From positions 79,864,317 to 79,928,316 of the forward strand of contig NC_134702.1 of NCBI RefSeq assembly GCF_043290135.1: DNA of 64,000 nt, read 5' to 3'. The notes under the pieces were generated by a model. The model was not told where the DNA came from and made no database searches. It saw nothing but the letters and a program-made list of their open reading frames with translations. The DNA comes from Rhipicephalus microplus. Its lineage: Eukaryota; Arthropoda; Arachnida; Ixodida; Ixodidae. Position 1 is the stretch's first letter; each line of letters opens with the position of its first letter. This document shows, in pieces, positions 39,765-53,215 of this stretch. A program made the translations under genes and the position numbers.

Positions 39765-40150
39765 TAGAGTGGATGGATGGTCATACGGATGGTCGCACGG
39801 GTGGACGCACTGATGGACAAGAGCCAGAGCGAACGTATGGGTGCTTCGCTCCACTCATCATCATTGCCCCGCCCCGGTGGTCTAGTGGCTAAAGTACTCG
39901 GCTGCTTATCCACAGGTCGTTGGATCGAATCCCGGCGGGGGGAGGGGGGCTGAATTTCCGATAGAGGCGGAATATTGTAGGCCCTTGTGCTCAGGTTAGG
40001 GCACACGTTAAAGAACCCCAGGTGGTCGAAAGTTCGGGAGCTCTCCACTACGGCGTCTTTCATAATCATATGGTGGTTTTAGGACGTAAAACCCCACATA
40101 TCTATCAATGAATCAACTCATCCTCATTCAGTCCTTAAATATGCTGGGAT
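39765..40150 (+). repeat. Family G repeat split by a SINE
   Basis: Short GGAT/GGTC array (39768-39830), then the right flank GCTTCGCTCCACTCATCATC. The Ruka-like SINE interrupts this flank, and it resumes as CTCATTCAGTCCTTAAATATG at about 40121. Confidence 0.8.
39866..40115 (+). mobile_element. Ruka-like SINE with 13-bp target duplication
   Basis: tRNA-like head with A box TGGTCTAGTGG and B box GGATCGAATCC, body with TTAAAGAACCCCAGG, end GGACGTAAAACCCCACATAT and an ATCA-type tail. Flanking 13-mers at 39853-39865 and 40116-40128 match except one base, consistent with target-primed insertion into the family G flank. Confidence 0.9.
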
Positions 40151-40155
40151 TTTTT

Positions 40156-40984
40156 ATTTACAAATGAGTCGCTTAAGCACTGCGTTAACACGCCGTTTAT
40201 TAGTACTCGTGTTTGGGGGGACGCCAAGAGAATTTCACGTTGTGCTTGAAGCAGAAAGTGGCACCCACTCTGAGTTTTATCACTCTTTTCTTCCCTCTCT
40301 TCAGAAATCTTTTGGTTCCCTTCTCCATTCCTACACAGATTAACACGCCAGCTGTATACAGATGCCGGTCAGAATATCTGTTTTTTTAATAAAGACTCTT
40401 TCTTTCTCTCCTTAAAAGATACTAGAATATTTCGTTTAATGCTGATATAAAAGAATTATGTTACAAAAGAAATGCCACCTTACTCGTAACATACTTTATA
40501 TCTGCGAAATGTTTCAAACTTGAAGTTTTGGAAAAAAAATTGGGCAGCGGTGCTAACCACTGACAAGGTTCTGACAAATCGCATGTCAGAGCTTTATTTG
40601 AGTTTGGCCGTACATACCGTTGGATTACTAGGCTACCACGTCCAAACGTCGAGCTATAGTAGGGCCTTGTTGCACAGGCCTACAGGACGGCTTTAAGCTC
40701 TCCCATAGTAGAGTACCCAGTACTCTAAATCGTTAACCACTTTTTCTAAACACCAAAACGTCGAACAGGCCCTAAACATCCTGAATGTTGAACGTGTCGC
40801 GTGGACTAATCGTATCTGTCCGATTCGAGTGGCAGGCTAGTTACCTGGCAGTCCGCCTTTGTTCCATAGCTCTAGGTATGGCCTAGAGCTATGATACGCC
40901 CTGCCAAAGTAGTTGCTTAAGACCACGAGTGTTGAAGATTGGGCGAGTTGGTTCGTCGTACTTGAAATGGTATAGCGTATTACG
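40156..40984. other. Unassigned sequence
   Basis: No gene or repeat recognised apart from a short T/C-rich stretch near 40270-40410. Confidence 0.5.
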
Positions 40985-41282
40985 GGGAAGAAGAAACGGC
41001 CGAGCAGACCGACACAAGAGGACAGTGCGCTAACTTCCAACTGAGCTTTATTGTCAAACTGCATCAATTATGCAGACCAGCGCAAGCATAGAAAACCACC
41101 CTAACGCAACGACAAGATAACACACAACATCGCACCGTCACATATCACAGATTCATAGGCGGTTATCCTGATTAAGGAAGGCCACTTCATGTTCAGATAA
41201 AACCAAAGGGGCGCTAATACACGTGCTGCCAGCTCTTGCTATACAATGCGCTTCTATAATTTCCCGAGTAAATTGTAACAAA
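40985..41282 (-). mobile_element. Penelope-like element 3' end
   Basis: The minus strand carries the last about 43 codons of a Penelope-like protein (FTREIIEAHCIAR, SAPLVLSEHEVAFLNQD, stop near 41154), which corresponds to the tail after the GIY-YIG nuclease. A 3' untranslated region follows, including CAATAAAGCTCAGTTGG and GCGCACTGTCCTC. The catalytic nuclease and RT are absent. At 41283 coding sequence gives way directly to the (CCCA)n array, so the 5' truncation point coincides with a microsatellite. Confidence 0.65.
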
Positions 41283-42801
<1,519 letters not shown>

Positions 42802-45800
42802 AATTTTTTATTGCATTAGTTTGACCTATGGCATCAAATTTTGTGTGATATGATCATAAACTTTGTTTTCTACATAAAAGTTCAAATGAGACCTGATGAG
42901 TTCATTGTACATGCACTTACCAAAATTTGTAAAAGTGTTCTGTCATACCAACAAAATAACAACATTACATGCATATATGGCTTCACATGCTTGCTCACAC
43001 ATATCTAACAACACCGTAATTTTCTGGAAATACCATGCTTGGTGACTTTTCGGCGTTATCACACACACCTGTATTAGACCGATTCTGTATTAGTACATAA
43101 TTACTACAGATATGTTTACAATATTTACCTACAACCCAAGAAATTCTTCATCTGTATTTTCTCACTTCATGGCGTATTAATAAATACCACATTAAAATTA
43201 TTCCAGGTATCTGGACTGCATAGTAAACTTGAATTTAAGCAATCACAGGCCTAAAATTTAAAACTTCCTATGTGTAGTATCTATAGCAGATAGTGGTTAG
43301 CATATTGTGTCCTAGAGCTTGGTATGCCATGAGGTTGAAACTAATTAGACAAGAAATGTATACAGACTATACTGCAGTTAGGACTTCAGTCCATAGTTAA
43401 TAATATGCTTCTAGAAACCAACATAAAATAAATATGTAGAGAGCAGGGCAACGCAGTACTATAAGCTAAAGTTCACCACATGTATGGTTTAGTCACGTTC
43501 GTTGTACTCACTCTGCGACTGACTGATACTTTCATTTTGTAATTTTTCCGTACTATGTGTGTGAATTTTTTAATTGACTGGCATCACACTTCCCTTTCTA
43601 GTAGCGTGATGTCCTGTGCGTTTCGTTTGCATTTCACTATGATACGGTACTCTTTCCTGCTTTTTCAAACTCTTATTGCTTACAAACTCGCCCAACTGTC
43701 CATCTTAGGAATAAGTTTGCTCTATTCCTGGTGTCCTTTCTAACAGCACGAAATTTTCAAATGGGCACGCAATCGAACACGTTTCGTGCAGTACCACACA
43801 CAACACTCTGTGTGTATAACAAAATACAGTAAGAGTATTATCTCAAATGTTGTAAGATGTACGAAATGTTCGAGATAGTGTACAGTGAGGCACAGTGGAG
43901 TGTTTCCACAATAATACACTGCCTTGTACACAAACAGGTTGGTGAACAACTTCTGCTGCTTTTCCATAAATGTCTTCTGAAAAGGATAGAAAAAAGTCCA
44001 TTAATCTTTTTGTATGCCTAAAATGAATGTTTAACCACTGACTCACACTTGACTGTACCATTGAAGGCTCTCTAACAAAAGTATAAACAGGTGCAAAATT
44101 CAGATGCTCTTAAGTAATTCCTTGGGAACTTTTTACTTTCAAGTATAGAGGGTGAAGAAATTCAAAACAACATCAGAAGTGAAGTCTTGTCCTCTGCGCT
44201 ACTACTCGTACAGTTTTTGATCTCAGTGTTGCAAGCGTTGTAGTGTTAAGGGATTCAAATGCTAGTAAGATTCACCTTGTTATTAAACCCATTCTCGGTG
44301 AAGAAAAAATGCTTGAGGCCCTTGTCCTTAGATTTATGTGCACATTATTAAGCTTCAGGTGGTAAAAATTTCTTTGCCTCCTCACTACAGTGCCACTGAT
44401 GATCATATGATATTTTTGGCTGTTAAACACCAACAATTATACCCCTTTTAGAGTAACATGTGTAATACTAGCTTATTGAACAACCCCAGCTTCTCTGTGT
44501 GGGTCTCTGAATGGACGACTTGTAATTGATTTATGGAAAAAAATAAACAGCACACTTGTAATGATGACAAAAAAGAGCCACACAAAAAAAAAACAGTAGT
44601 TACCTTGCCAAAAATTGTCTCAATAGTCAGAATACCTCCTACTGATCACAAGCACTATGGCAACACAATGTAAAACAAAATAACCAGCAAGAAGGATCAA
44701 GGTGACTGATTAACAAGGTTCAACAGATTTAACTGACTGATATCAATGCAAATAAATTAGCCCTGTATAAGTGACACAGCTCCTAAATGGTATAAATATT
44801 CACATGTAATCGTGGCAAGTTGCAGTGCTAACATGTGGCTAATAAATTGAGAATACCTTGGAACGCACGTGCTTCTTGAAAAACAAAGTGCCACTTGCCA
44901 CATGTCTGCGACATCGCATGGCCATGATTATGTCTATTTAACATAATTTTTCTCTCAAGCTAAATCAACACAATCTTATGATGCTACTGTACCTTGATAT
45001 GCAATGTAATTTTTTTCTCTATACAACGCAGTCCAAGTAAACAATGCGAAATTGTTATCAGGAAGTCTTCTTACTAGCTCATATTCTGGGCATAATAAGA
45101 GAATAAATAGAAAACAAATTTGGCCTTATTGTACGCTTCATCGCATGGTAGCGCGATAAACGCAGTTGTTTGTTTATTCTTGCTTAAGTGTAGACTCCCT
45201 GAAAACACTGTTTGATTCATGCTTTATCACAACCAAAAAAATTATATCGCTGAAGCTTGCCTTTTTTAAGGTGCACTCGCTCGAATTAGCGGGCCGCGCA
45301 AAGTTTGTGATATATTCACAGGAGTTTCAAAACGCGCACCACCCATTGTTATGTAAGCTTACTGAATTTGTATTTTTGCTTTTTACTGGTGTTTGCATGC
45401 AACGCAAAGTGCAAAACGCCTCCTCCTGCTGCTCAAGCGACGATAAGGATGCGAAAATAGAGGGGTATGTGTGATTTTATTTGAAAAGAACAGAAATGTG
45501 AGAACCGTAACTGTCTCTCAAATACAGGATACCTTAATAGTAGCTCACGAGGGGTGGGGGTAATGGAGGGATTAAGAGGATAAAATTAAAAGGTAAAAAG
45601 ATAGAGAGAGAGGAAGGAGAGAGCGAGGTGCAGGGACAGCGAATGACGGAAGTAAGGAGAAGATAGGAAAGATGGAGATGATCGCAGGAGTCCGAGGACG
45701 CGGCACCACTAGCGAGAGCTCTTGTCGGCGTCAGGAGATGGCGTAGGGCGAACCCAGTCAGCCAGAGCTGCACTGTCGTCGGAGATCGCAACTGCAGAAC

Positions 45801-46190
45801 CGATCGGCACGAAATTCAGCGAGTTTATAAGCATTACCTACCATTTGTGTTCCCGATAGTGCCGCGAACGTGGCGCGCCCATAAGCTGCTTGGTGGTACA
45901 CAGCGGTATGCTGACATGCTCGCTTGAGTCACAGGGCCATTGCCACACCATAGCACTCGTATAGCGGCCTGTTGCACTATTTTAAAACTGCTCATTTCAC
46001 GTCCGGCGACGATACCACAGTAACGCTGCCGCACAAAACACGCGCACAACACCGCCTCACATAACCGTGCTCAGAAGGCGAGGGTTATCACGTGATGGCT
46101 TCGCTTTGCTTTCGCTCGCGCACGTCATTGGGGTAGTATTTCAATCTCCGCTGGCATTTTGAAGCTCGAATGGCTCTCTTTTCGCGTGTT
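42802..46190. other. Unassigned AT-rich sequence
   Basis: Long, low-GC, largely unique-looking region with no recognised gene. The frame at 45166-45474 plus has no motif. A purine-rich stretch spans about 45540-45690, and a GC-richer segment lies at 45690-46080. This is the largest part of the window without a recognised mobile element, so it is the most likely place for unrecognised intron or regulatory DNA. Confidence 0.45.
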
Positions 46191-46348
46191 TTTTTAGGGG
46201 CGAAGCTCCTTAAGGCGTGGGCTGTGCGTCCCCTGTATGTAGCCACCTCTCGTTCAGTTCTTGCAGTGTTCACTAAATGGCGGTATTTGTAGCTGACGGC
46301 ATTAAGTATTACGCTAGCCACCGCCCGATCTAAAGGGTACAGCCATAT

Positions 46349-46680
46349 CCATCCATCCATCCATCCATCTATCCATCCATCCATCCATCCATCCATCCAT
46401 CCATCCATCAATCCATCCATCCATCCATCAATCCATCCATCCATCCATTCATCCATCCATCCATCCATCCATCCATCCATCCATCCATCCATCCATCCAT
46501 CCATCCATCCATCCATCCATCCATTCATCCATCCATCCATCCATCCATCCATCCATCCATCCATCCATCCATCCATTCATCCGTCCGTCCGTCCGTCCGT
46601 CCGTCCGTCCGTCCGTCCGTGTCCGTCCATCCATCCATCCATCCATCCATCAATCCATCCATCCATCCATCCATCCATCC
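46349..46680. repeat. (CCAT)n microsatellite
   Basis: About 330 bp of CCAT with scattered variants and one CCGT block. It continues at 46717-46745 after the SINE tail. Confidence 0.97.
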
Positions 46681-46719
46681 TTGGGACGTTAAACCCCACA
46701 TATCAATCAATCAATCAAT
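46681..46719 (+). mobile_element. Ruka-like SINE 3' tail fragment
   Basis: TTGGGACGTTAAACCCCACA plus an ATCA tail, identical in design to the terminal 40 bp of the SINE copies, embedded in the CCAT array. The tRNA head and body are absent, so it is a severe 5' truncation or a copy-choice event. Confidence 0.8.
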
Positions 46720-46985
46720 CCATCCATCCATCCATCCATCCATCCAAAAGATGCAAGATGTTATAAACTAGACGGCGGTACGTGTAGTTGATTATGAAAG
46801 ATGCGAGGTGTTATAAAATAGGAATGATGCCACATATGGCGCGTGTCATCGTTCGATATAGTGCGGCGACGTACGCTAGGGGGAGCGTTGCAATAAAATC
46901 GAGTGGGCAAAATGTACGGAGGATTCATGGTTTACCAGGTTTACCTCCGGAGCTTCGCCCACTCATCATCATTCACTTCGTGGAT

Positions 46986-48231
46986 GTGGCGGCACTTTTT
47001 TTTCTCCACGTGTGTGCTGCACTGGGTGCGTACGTCGGTTTCCCTCGAGGGGTCATCACTGTTCAAAGGCCGAAGCAGAGATCGGTCGAAGGGCGTATTT
47101 TCTCGCTTCGTAGCGGACGCTTCAGAACAGTCGTGCTATTTCCCCCATTTGTTTCTTTTGCTTTTTCTCTCCGGGTCTCCTCAACACAAGGTTTTATTGC
47201 GTGCCTCCATGCACGCCGCGCCTACCCTATACGTTATCCAGGAGGGTATAATGAGTGTGCGCGCGGTTCCGATCGGCCGCATCGAAGGTCTGCAGGTTCT
47301 TTCAGCATCAGATTGATTTGAAGGTAAAACAACATAAACAAAGGTACTCTGTGGTCGCAGTGCTGGTTGTACCCGAGCCACACTGCCTGAAGTGTGCCCT
47401 CTGCAGCATTCTGTACAACGGATATCATTCGACGATAAGAAGAAATAAAATATTGATTAGCACATTGTGAATTTATTTAACATTCTGATAAATTTGTGCT
47501 TTCGTGGGACAACACACTTCTTCCCCCTGTACAGCAGAATGCATGCCGGCTGCAGCACTGAAGGCAAATTACAGAGAGCTCCGGAAAAACAAGAAGAAAG
47601 CATGCGAGAGGATGTGAATTGAGAGTTTTCTGGTGGTCTCGTTCGTGATGAATGACGTCAGATCGTGAATTTACCTCTTTTCTTCCCTAATATATCCAGG
47701 TTATTTAATAAGGAAGTAAACGTGAGGTCACAGAACCATATTAGTATTTTTTGTTACACCCTTAAGGGTGTAAAAGTGTGATTAAAGGTAATATCACGCC
47801 CTTAAAACGCCCAATTCTGCTTGTTTGTGTTTACAGGGCGATGGCATCGCTACTTTGGCCGCTACAGCATTTATTGTGCTGATAACAAGGCGACGGTGGT
47901 TGCGTTTGGCACTGGTATATCACGGTAAAGATTTCTTCCTTCTTCTGTGGTGTTTGACCGGCGCTTCACTGGTCTGCCTTTCACAGTTTTCATACTCCGC
48001 GCCGGTGGGACCATTATACGGCCTCCAGTTCTTATCAAATAGTACGTCATGCGCAGACAGGGCGCGCGGTTAGGTTTTGGTTGGGTGTTGCACCTTTTTG
48101 TTTATTAAAAATTATTTTCGAACTTCCTGAGCATTCCAGTTATCGGGCTTGTGAGAGGAGTGTATCAGGAACATAAAAAAACCACTACCTTGACATGGTC
48201 CAAAAATCACTGGAGTCGGCATTCAAACACT
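46986..48231. other. Unassigned sequence with a weak exon candidate
   Basis: No gene recognised. At 47837-47924 an acceptor-like TTGTTTGTGTTTACAG precedes an 88-nt block followed by the donor-like GTAAAG. In one frame it reads RWHRYFGRYSIYCADNKATV without stops. Evidence is only splice-site-like words plus an open frame. Perfect reverse-complement words AACACCCTTAAGGGTGT-like occur near 47756-47772. Confidence 0.3.
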
Positions 48232-48332
48232 TTTTTACAAGGAAAGCTGTTATGAGATCACAACTCAGGTCACAAGCTGTTGTCCGCCACCGCCACCCGT
48301 AACCACGTCGCGTGAAATTGGAAAACAATTTA

Positions 48333-48412
48333 GCACCAATGACACAGTGGGACTCGAATCCACGTTCGCTGGGTGCCATCCCAGTACTTTACCAATGAGT
48401 TACGCCGGTGCT
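48333..48412 (-). pseudogene. tRNA-like module (3' copy)
   Basis: Minus: GCACCGGCGTAACTCATTGG, anticodon-like stem CTGGG/CCCAG with a 6-nt loop ATGGCA, B box GATTCGAGTCC, ending CATTGGTGC. The first five bases pair with the last five (GCACC/GGTGC). The extra bases after the T-arm and the loop size argue against a functional tRNA. Confidence 0.6.
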
Positions 48413-48454
48413 TGTAATTTGTTGCCAAACGTGCCTATAGGCAGGCTTCAACTA

Positions 48455-48533
48455 GCACCAATGGCGCAGTGAGGCTGGAATCAGGGTGCGCTGGGTGCCA
48501 GCCCTGTATACTACCACTGAGCTACGCCGGTGC
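48455..48533 (-). pseudogene. tRNA-like module (5' copy)
   Basis: Minus: GCACCGGCGTAGCTCAGTGG, closest of the three to a canonical tRNA start with A box TAGCTCAGTGG. The anticodon stem is altered (CAGGG) and the B box is degraded (TGATTCCAGCC). Confidence 0.6.
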
Positions 48534-49031
48534 TTGTAATTTGTTGTCAAACTTTCCTTAGGCAGGCTTGATGTAGGGAGAGGAATTGCGTTATTACGAC
48601 TTATAAAGCGCTTTGCTACAGCGAGAGAACAACTAGTCGTCGCACAATGCGAATAGCGTAACAAATGGGGCGTTCGATGCTCCCACCCATCACAAAAGTT
48701 TTTTATTGTTTCCCTATTAACTGGGGCGCATACCCACTTTAGCCATAATTCTTCATCGTCATCAGCCACTGCATGAACAATTGGCACAAAATTCCTTGCT
48801 AGTGTTTAGCGGATGCCACGCTTCTCAGAAGAATGACGAAAAATAATATAGCGAATGCCGGCCTACTATACCCAAATTTATATTTTAATAATGGCCTAGT
48901 CGGTATCAAGCAAGTGTGCTTGCAGTAGTTGTCCAATGAATGTTTCAAAAAGGCTCTGAAAGGCCGCTCTTCTAGCTTTCGCTTCGACTGTGCTGCGCCT
49001 TCCCCGCAGGCCTGGCGTTTTTTTCCTAAAC

Positions 49032-52000
49032 ACATTACGGTACAGCGTACGGCTCTTCCATAGTATAAGCTCTAAAGCGTTCGCAATTTATTTTAAGCAC
49101 ACTTGTATTTATTTGGGGAAACTAAGCGCTGTCCTTCGGGGAAGTACTCTAAATCATTGAATATTTGTTACAAACAGAAACGGAAGCATATTAAGAGAGA
49201 GCTCACCACTATCCAATATTTGACGACATATTACTCTTAAATTGCCGAACATTCTTTAAGCAATCATAAATATATGGTTAATCTCCGCTCTTTATTGATT
49301 TAAAGAGGTCACCAGCCTGCCATGTAAAACAATACTTATAGTCGTATAAGGCAGAGGTAGCTATACCAGAAGTGTCAGGGAGACTTTACCACTGTTCTAC
49401 ATTTGAGCACATGGTACTCTGAAATCGTCGAACATTTTTTTCTGAAATACCAATTTAAACACGGTCAATATTAATTCTGTGTTGGTAAGGACAGCCTACC
49501 ACACTCCTATATCAAAATGTTTGCTCTGAGAAGTTGAAGTGGTGCCTCCTGGCGGGATGTCTGGATGACGTCTTGGTATAGACAATTTGATGCCCGCTGC
49601 CGCGCGCCTACATAATGATGCGCTCGCTTCAGGCGTTGTTTCGCTGTTTGCGTTCGCTTTCTGATCGTCTGAAGCTGCACCTAAAAAATGAAAACAGAAT
49701 CCGTAATGTTCCTGATAAAATAATAAATATCTACTTTTGCTTTGCTAGATGGTACGCAATGTGAAAGGGATGACAAGGTCTGTGTCGCGCTGCCAACACC
49801 GAAAATAGAACAGCTACATTGCTGACCGTGGCAGCCCCATTCTGACGAGTGCGAAAAACAAGAACACACTTCTGCTTAGATGGAGAAAACTCATTGGAAT
49901 ATATCATGTGATTTTGAGACGCAAGGCATCATATTAAATTTGTTAGGTTGAGCTGTTCCTAGGTGATTCTTATAGAATATATAAGGTTTACCCTCCTCTA
50001 ATGTTATTTGTATTGGAGGTATCCACGCATCTATGGACACTGCTTTGGCTGGTGTGCTAAGACCTGTGCTCTCGTGCATCATTGAGCGTAGCAAATTATG
50101 TCGTATGCCTTATGACACCACCGCCAATGTTGTGTCCGTTTTCACGTGTACTTGCTCACTCAACACCTCTTTTAGTTTCGTGTTTCTTTCGCTATAACTT
50201 TGGAGCTTCATTCTACCAAAATGGTTGACGTTAAGTGAAACTGAGGTTATATGCGGAAATTTTTGTTGCTGTCAGTTACTGTCTTCGTGCAGAATTACAT
50301 CAATGGTGCTGTCGTGTTTGTAACTACCAGTTCAGATAGCTACCTCATAAATTGATTTTTTTCGCAGCTTATTAACTGTACGAGGACAACGTACGAAACC
50401 AGTCTACGCCTTGTTGAGGTGAAGGTTGTTAAATTCCTAATTGGGCCACGTCGCTGAATGCGCCATCGAAAACGTTCGTGTTCATGGCGTTTGCGTTGAA
50501 ATCACTATTATCAGCGGTGCTCCCATGTAAAGCAAGCATTACTGTCCGTGACGCGGTGGTAGATCACTCAGCATTTCACGCAAATCAGGGTATACGACTA
50601 CGCAATCCTTGGCGACTGTTGAAAATAAACATGTGCGTATGATCCGAGTAAACGTACATATCCCAACATTTTCGAAATCAATCTGTGCGGCAGTGCAATT
50701 TCCTTTATTTTTCGAATATGTAAAGTTTGTGCTTATGACAGCCAGATTCATGTAGCGTCGCTTGTTGTAGAAAGCGCAATTCTGTCAAATCATTGAGATT
50801 ATTCGCAGACAGAGGCATAAATTTCACGGTAGAGCGCAATGTACATAGTGAATTGAAAACATTCTAATTTCATTTGTGCTACTTCGGCACACTTATGTTC
50901 CCAACCCGGAATCTAAGCCTAGTTGTAATTACGATAGCATGACTTTGCATATTTTCCAATGGGACCTATTTCTTGATGTACGCAATAAAAACAACCATTT
51001 CTCGGGAAATCAGCTGTTCGAATGGGAGCCTTTCTATGCCAAGGTAAATTATGAAAACTTTTTGCAGCTTCAGCGACTTTCACTAGCTATGAAACCTTTC
51101 ACCTTGTATTTTAAGCGATTTGCATCACGTGATTGAGGAGTATCCACAAGTGTATCGCTAAAGAGCGCATACGTGGAGGGCGCAGAAAAAGGAGACAACA
51201 GGCGAGCCTTGCCATGACGTCACATCGCCGCGACTGCAGCGACGCCAGTGTTCGTTCTAGGGGATAATACGTGAAGGGCTCTAAAGCAGAGGTTAGCAAC
51301 CTTTTGAGCTGAATGGCCGAGTTGCATTAAAGTCGACATGAAGCCCGCTCATCAAAGTGGCATATGATGGACGGGTAGCCTGCCATTCCGCAAAATGAAG
51401 TCATAATGATCAAAACCGCAACAGCAGTCACGTTAATTTTCAACAAGCATGCCACAGGGCTGCAGTTTACACATATTTGTTAACCATACACGAACTGTTG
51501 CAAAGTGACTTTCGTGTCTGAACATCTCTAGCGAACCCACAAATATCTGCATATAGGTTTCTCGACGACAGATGTAGACTTTCGTGGAGGCATTCATTGT
51601 TGAGTCCGGAACGCAAGTTTTCTTTGATGAAGCTAAAGCCGTATTCACACGACGGACTCAATCAAGATTCGCCCTGGTGGATTGGGTGCTACGTCACCAT
51701 TCCTCAGCCGTTCCAGCGTTCCCAATTTGGCCCACGCGAAACGATTTGTGAAACGACGGGGGTCCAACTTACAATTGGTGTCCTCAAAGACCAATGCTGA
51801 AATCTTTCCTTGTAGCGTGAATTCTCTCTTGTCATGTGACTCCTAGCTGCGGCCATATGCCAAAACGTCAGATTCACGGGACTTATTGATTCGCGAATGC
51901 GTTAGTTGTGTGAATACAGCTTTGTTCTCGAGCAAGTCTCTTTGCCGACTTATGTATCACTGTTATCATGGCTGCTGCTAGTTTTCACATGATCGATAAC

Positions 52001-52139
52001 ATAAGAGTTGGGAAGGCCAGCTTGAACTTTCACAGTGTATTTTGTAAAGAATGTGTCTTTGAGCTTATCATCTGTTTGCAGGTATGCAACACCTAACCAG
52101 TGCATATACTTACACAAATATCAGTCCAAAAAATTGGAT
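49032..52139. other. Unassigned sequence
   Basis: No gene or named repeat recognised. Scattered short frames on both strands have no motifs. It is moderately AT-rich. Minus-strand sequence just left of 52140 might continue the Penelope-like remnant, but no nuclease motif was seen. Confidence 0.45.
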
Positions 52140-53215
52140 CCTACTCGAATCTTTTCTGTTTACATCCTGCTTGTAAACTGCTTCGTCCTTTTTTAGTTCC
52201 TACTTTCTTTAAGCTGCCAGATAAGAAAGAAATGTACAATATATCTATCACAGGTTTCTTCCTATCGTTATCTGCAACAATGCTCAGACTTAAAATAACA
52301 GACTTCTTAAAATGTTCACTGACAGTTACCACAACAACAAGAGAGTAACTTACATTTAAGCGACGTGGTAACTTGCGCATTAGAGCTGTCACTAATTTGG
52401 TGCTTACACGACTTCGTGAGGGTTCACATAAGGCAAGACATGGCTATGTCGTTCTTTACACCACCTCCAGGCGCTCTGGCGTGAAGTTCTAGGGTGGTTT
52501 TAAAGATATAGGAGAATACGGCCAGATCACGTGTTTATTCCTAAACGTTAAAGAAATGTGTATAAATTGTATTCTCGTATTCTCAAGAACTTTTAGTTAT
52601 TATTCAGTGCTCCTTCATGAAATTAAATTTTTCGCCGACTAACTTTGCCCTTGTTTCAAAGCCTTCAGCATTAAAGAAGGTCAAGTGATGCTGCGCTCAA
52701 GTCTAAATATCAATAATACAGTTACCTACAGCGCCTATTAGACAATTGTCAATCTTCGTAAGATATGAATTAACAAGATTCAGAGCAACGTTAGAACCAA
52801 TACGTATCTCTAATTTCGGCACGTAACTGCCTTCCTTCTAACCTACTAGGGTCGACTTTACATACGTAAAAAGAATTTCGGAAAAAGCCACCGTAGAAAC
52901 ACCACGTAAATTTATAGGTAAAAATCATCCCATGCTTTTGTTCGGTAATACTGTAATTAATTAACACTTTAACAAGTCCTCATGACGCAGAGTAATAAAG
53001 GCTTACAATATCCATACTAAAAGCTTTACAACCTCCGGGTTCTTCTCTCACAGGAAGTGAAAGAGTGCCTGTCGATTACGCATACAAAAAACTGAAAAAT
53101 TCAAAAAGATTAAGCAGTTGCGACTAGATGCAGTGACTTACTAAGTGCCTTTTCTGAAACAGCTTTTCAATAAGGACTTTCCTTCATTCCGGCTCCAGTC
53201 ATGTTCAAGACTTTT
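52140..53215 (-). pseudogene. Penelope-like reverse transcriptase remnant
   Basis: Decayed minus-strand remnant with pieces in the order expected of a Penelope-like RT: FSMDIVSLYYS (normally a Phe-Ser-x-Asp-x-x-x-Leu-Tyr-Tyr-Ser block with a catalytic Asp, about 53000-53030); YVPKLEIRIGSNVA (the usual Gly-x-Cys-Ile-Gly-Ser block, about 52820); NDIAMSCLM and KSCKHQI (linker, about 52420-52450); and the open frame 52392-52141 with MRKLPRRLN and VIDILYISFLSGSLKK, the region between RT and the GIY-YIG nuclease. The YVDD-type motif is unreadable and the nuclease was not found. Many stops and shifts. Confidence 0.6.

Larger units (their letters stand above)
46192..46985. repeat. Family G repeat, large (CCAT)n copy
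   Basis: The left end AGGGGCGAAGCTCCTTAAGG and the right end CCGGAGCTTCGCCCACTC are partly inverted (GGCGAAGCTCC against GGAGCTTCGCC). Between them: GTAGCCACCTCTCG block, (CCAT)n with CCGT units at about 46579-46627, a SINE tail, more CCAT, and internal AAAAGATGCAAGATG-type blocks (46746-46950). The [12 protein letters not shown] long frames are array artefacts. Confidence 0.82.
48232..49031 (-). repeat. Composite repeat with two tRNA-like modules, copy 2
   Basis: Minus-strand homologue of 24176-24856, about 800 bp because a ~120-bp unit is duplicated in tandem. Each unit holds a tRNA-like module plus the spacer around GGCAACAAATTACAA. The rest aligns collinearly with copy 1, including both outer ends. 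Modules are at complement 48455-48533 and 48333-48412. Confidence 0.82.

Noticed and set aside
46088..46646. Long minus-strand Met-Asp-Gly-Trp repeat frames
   Set aside because: Translation of the (CCAT)n array, with no gene context.
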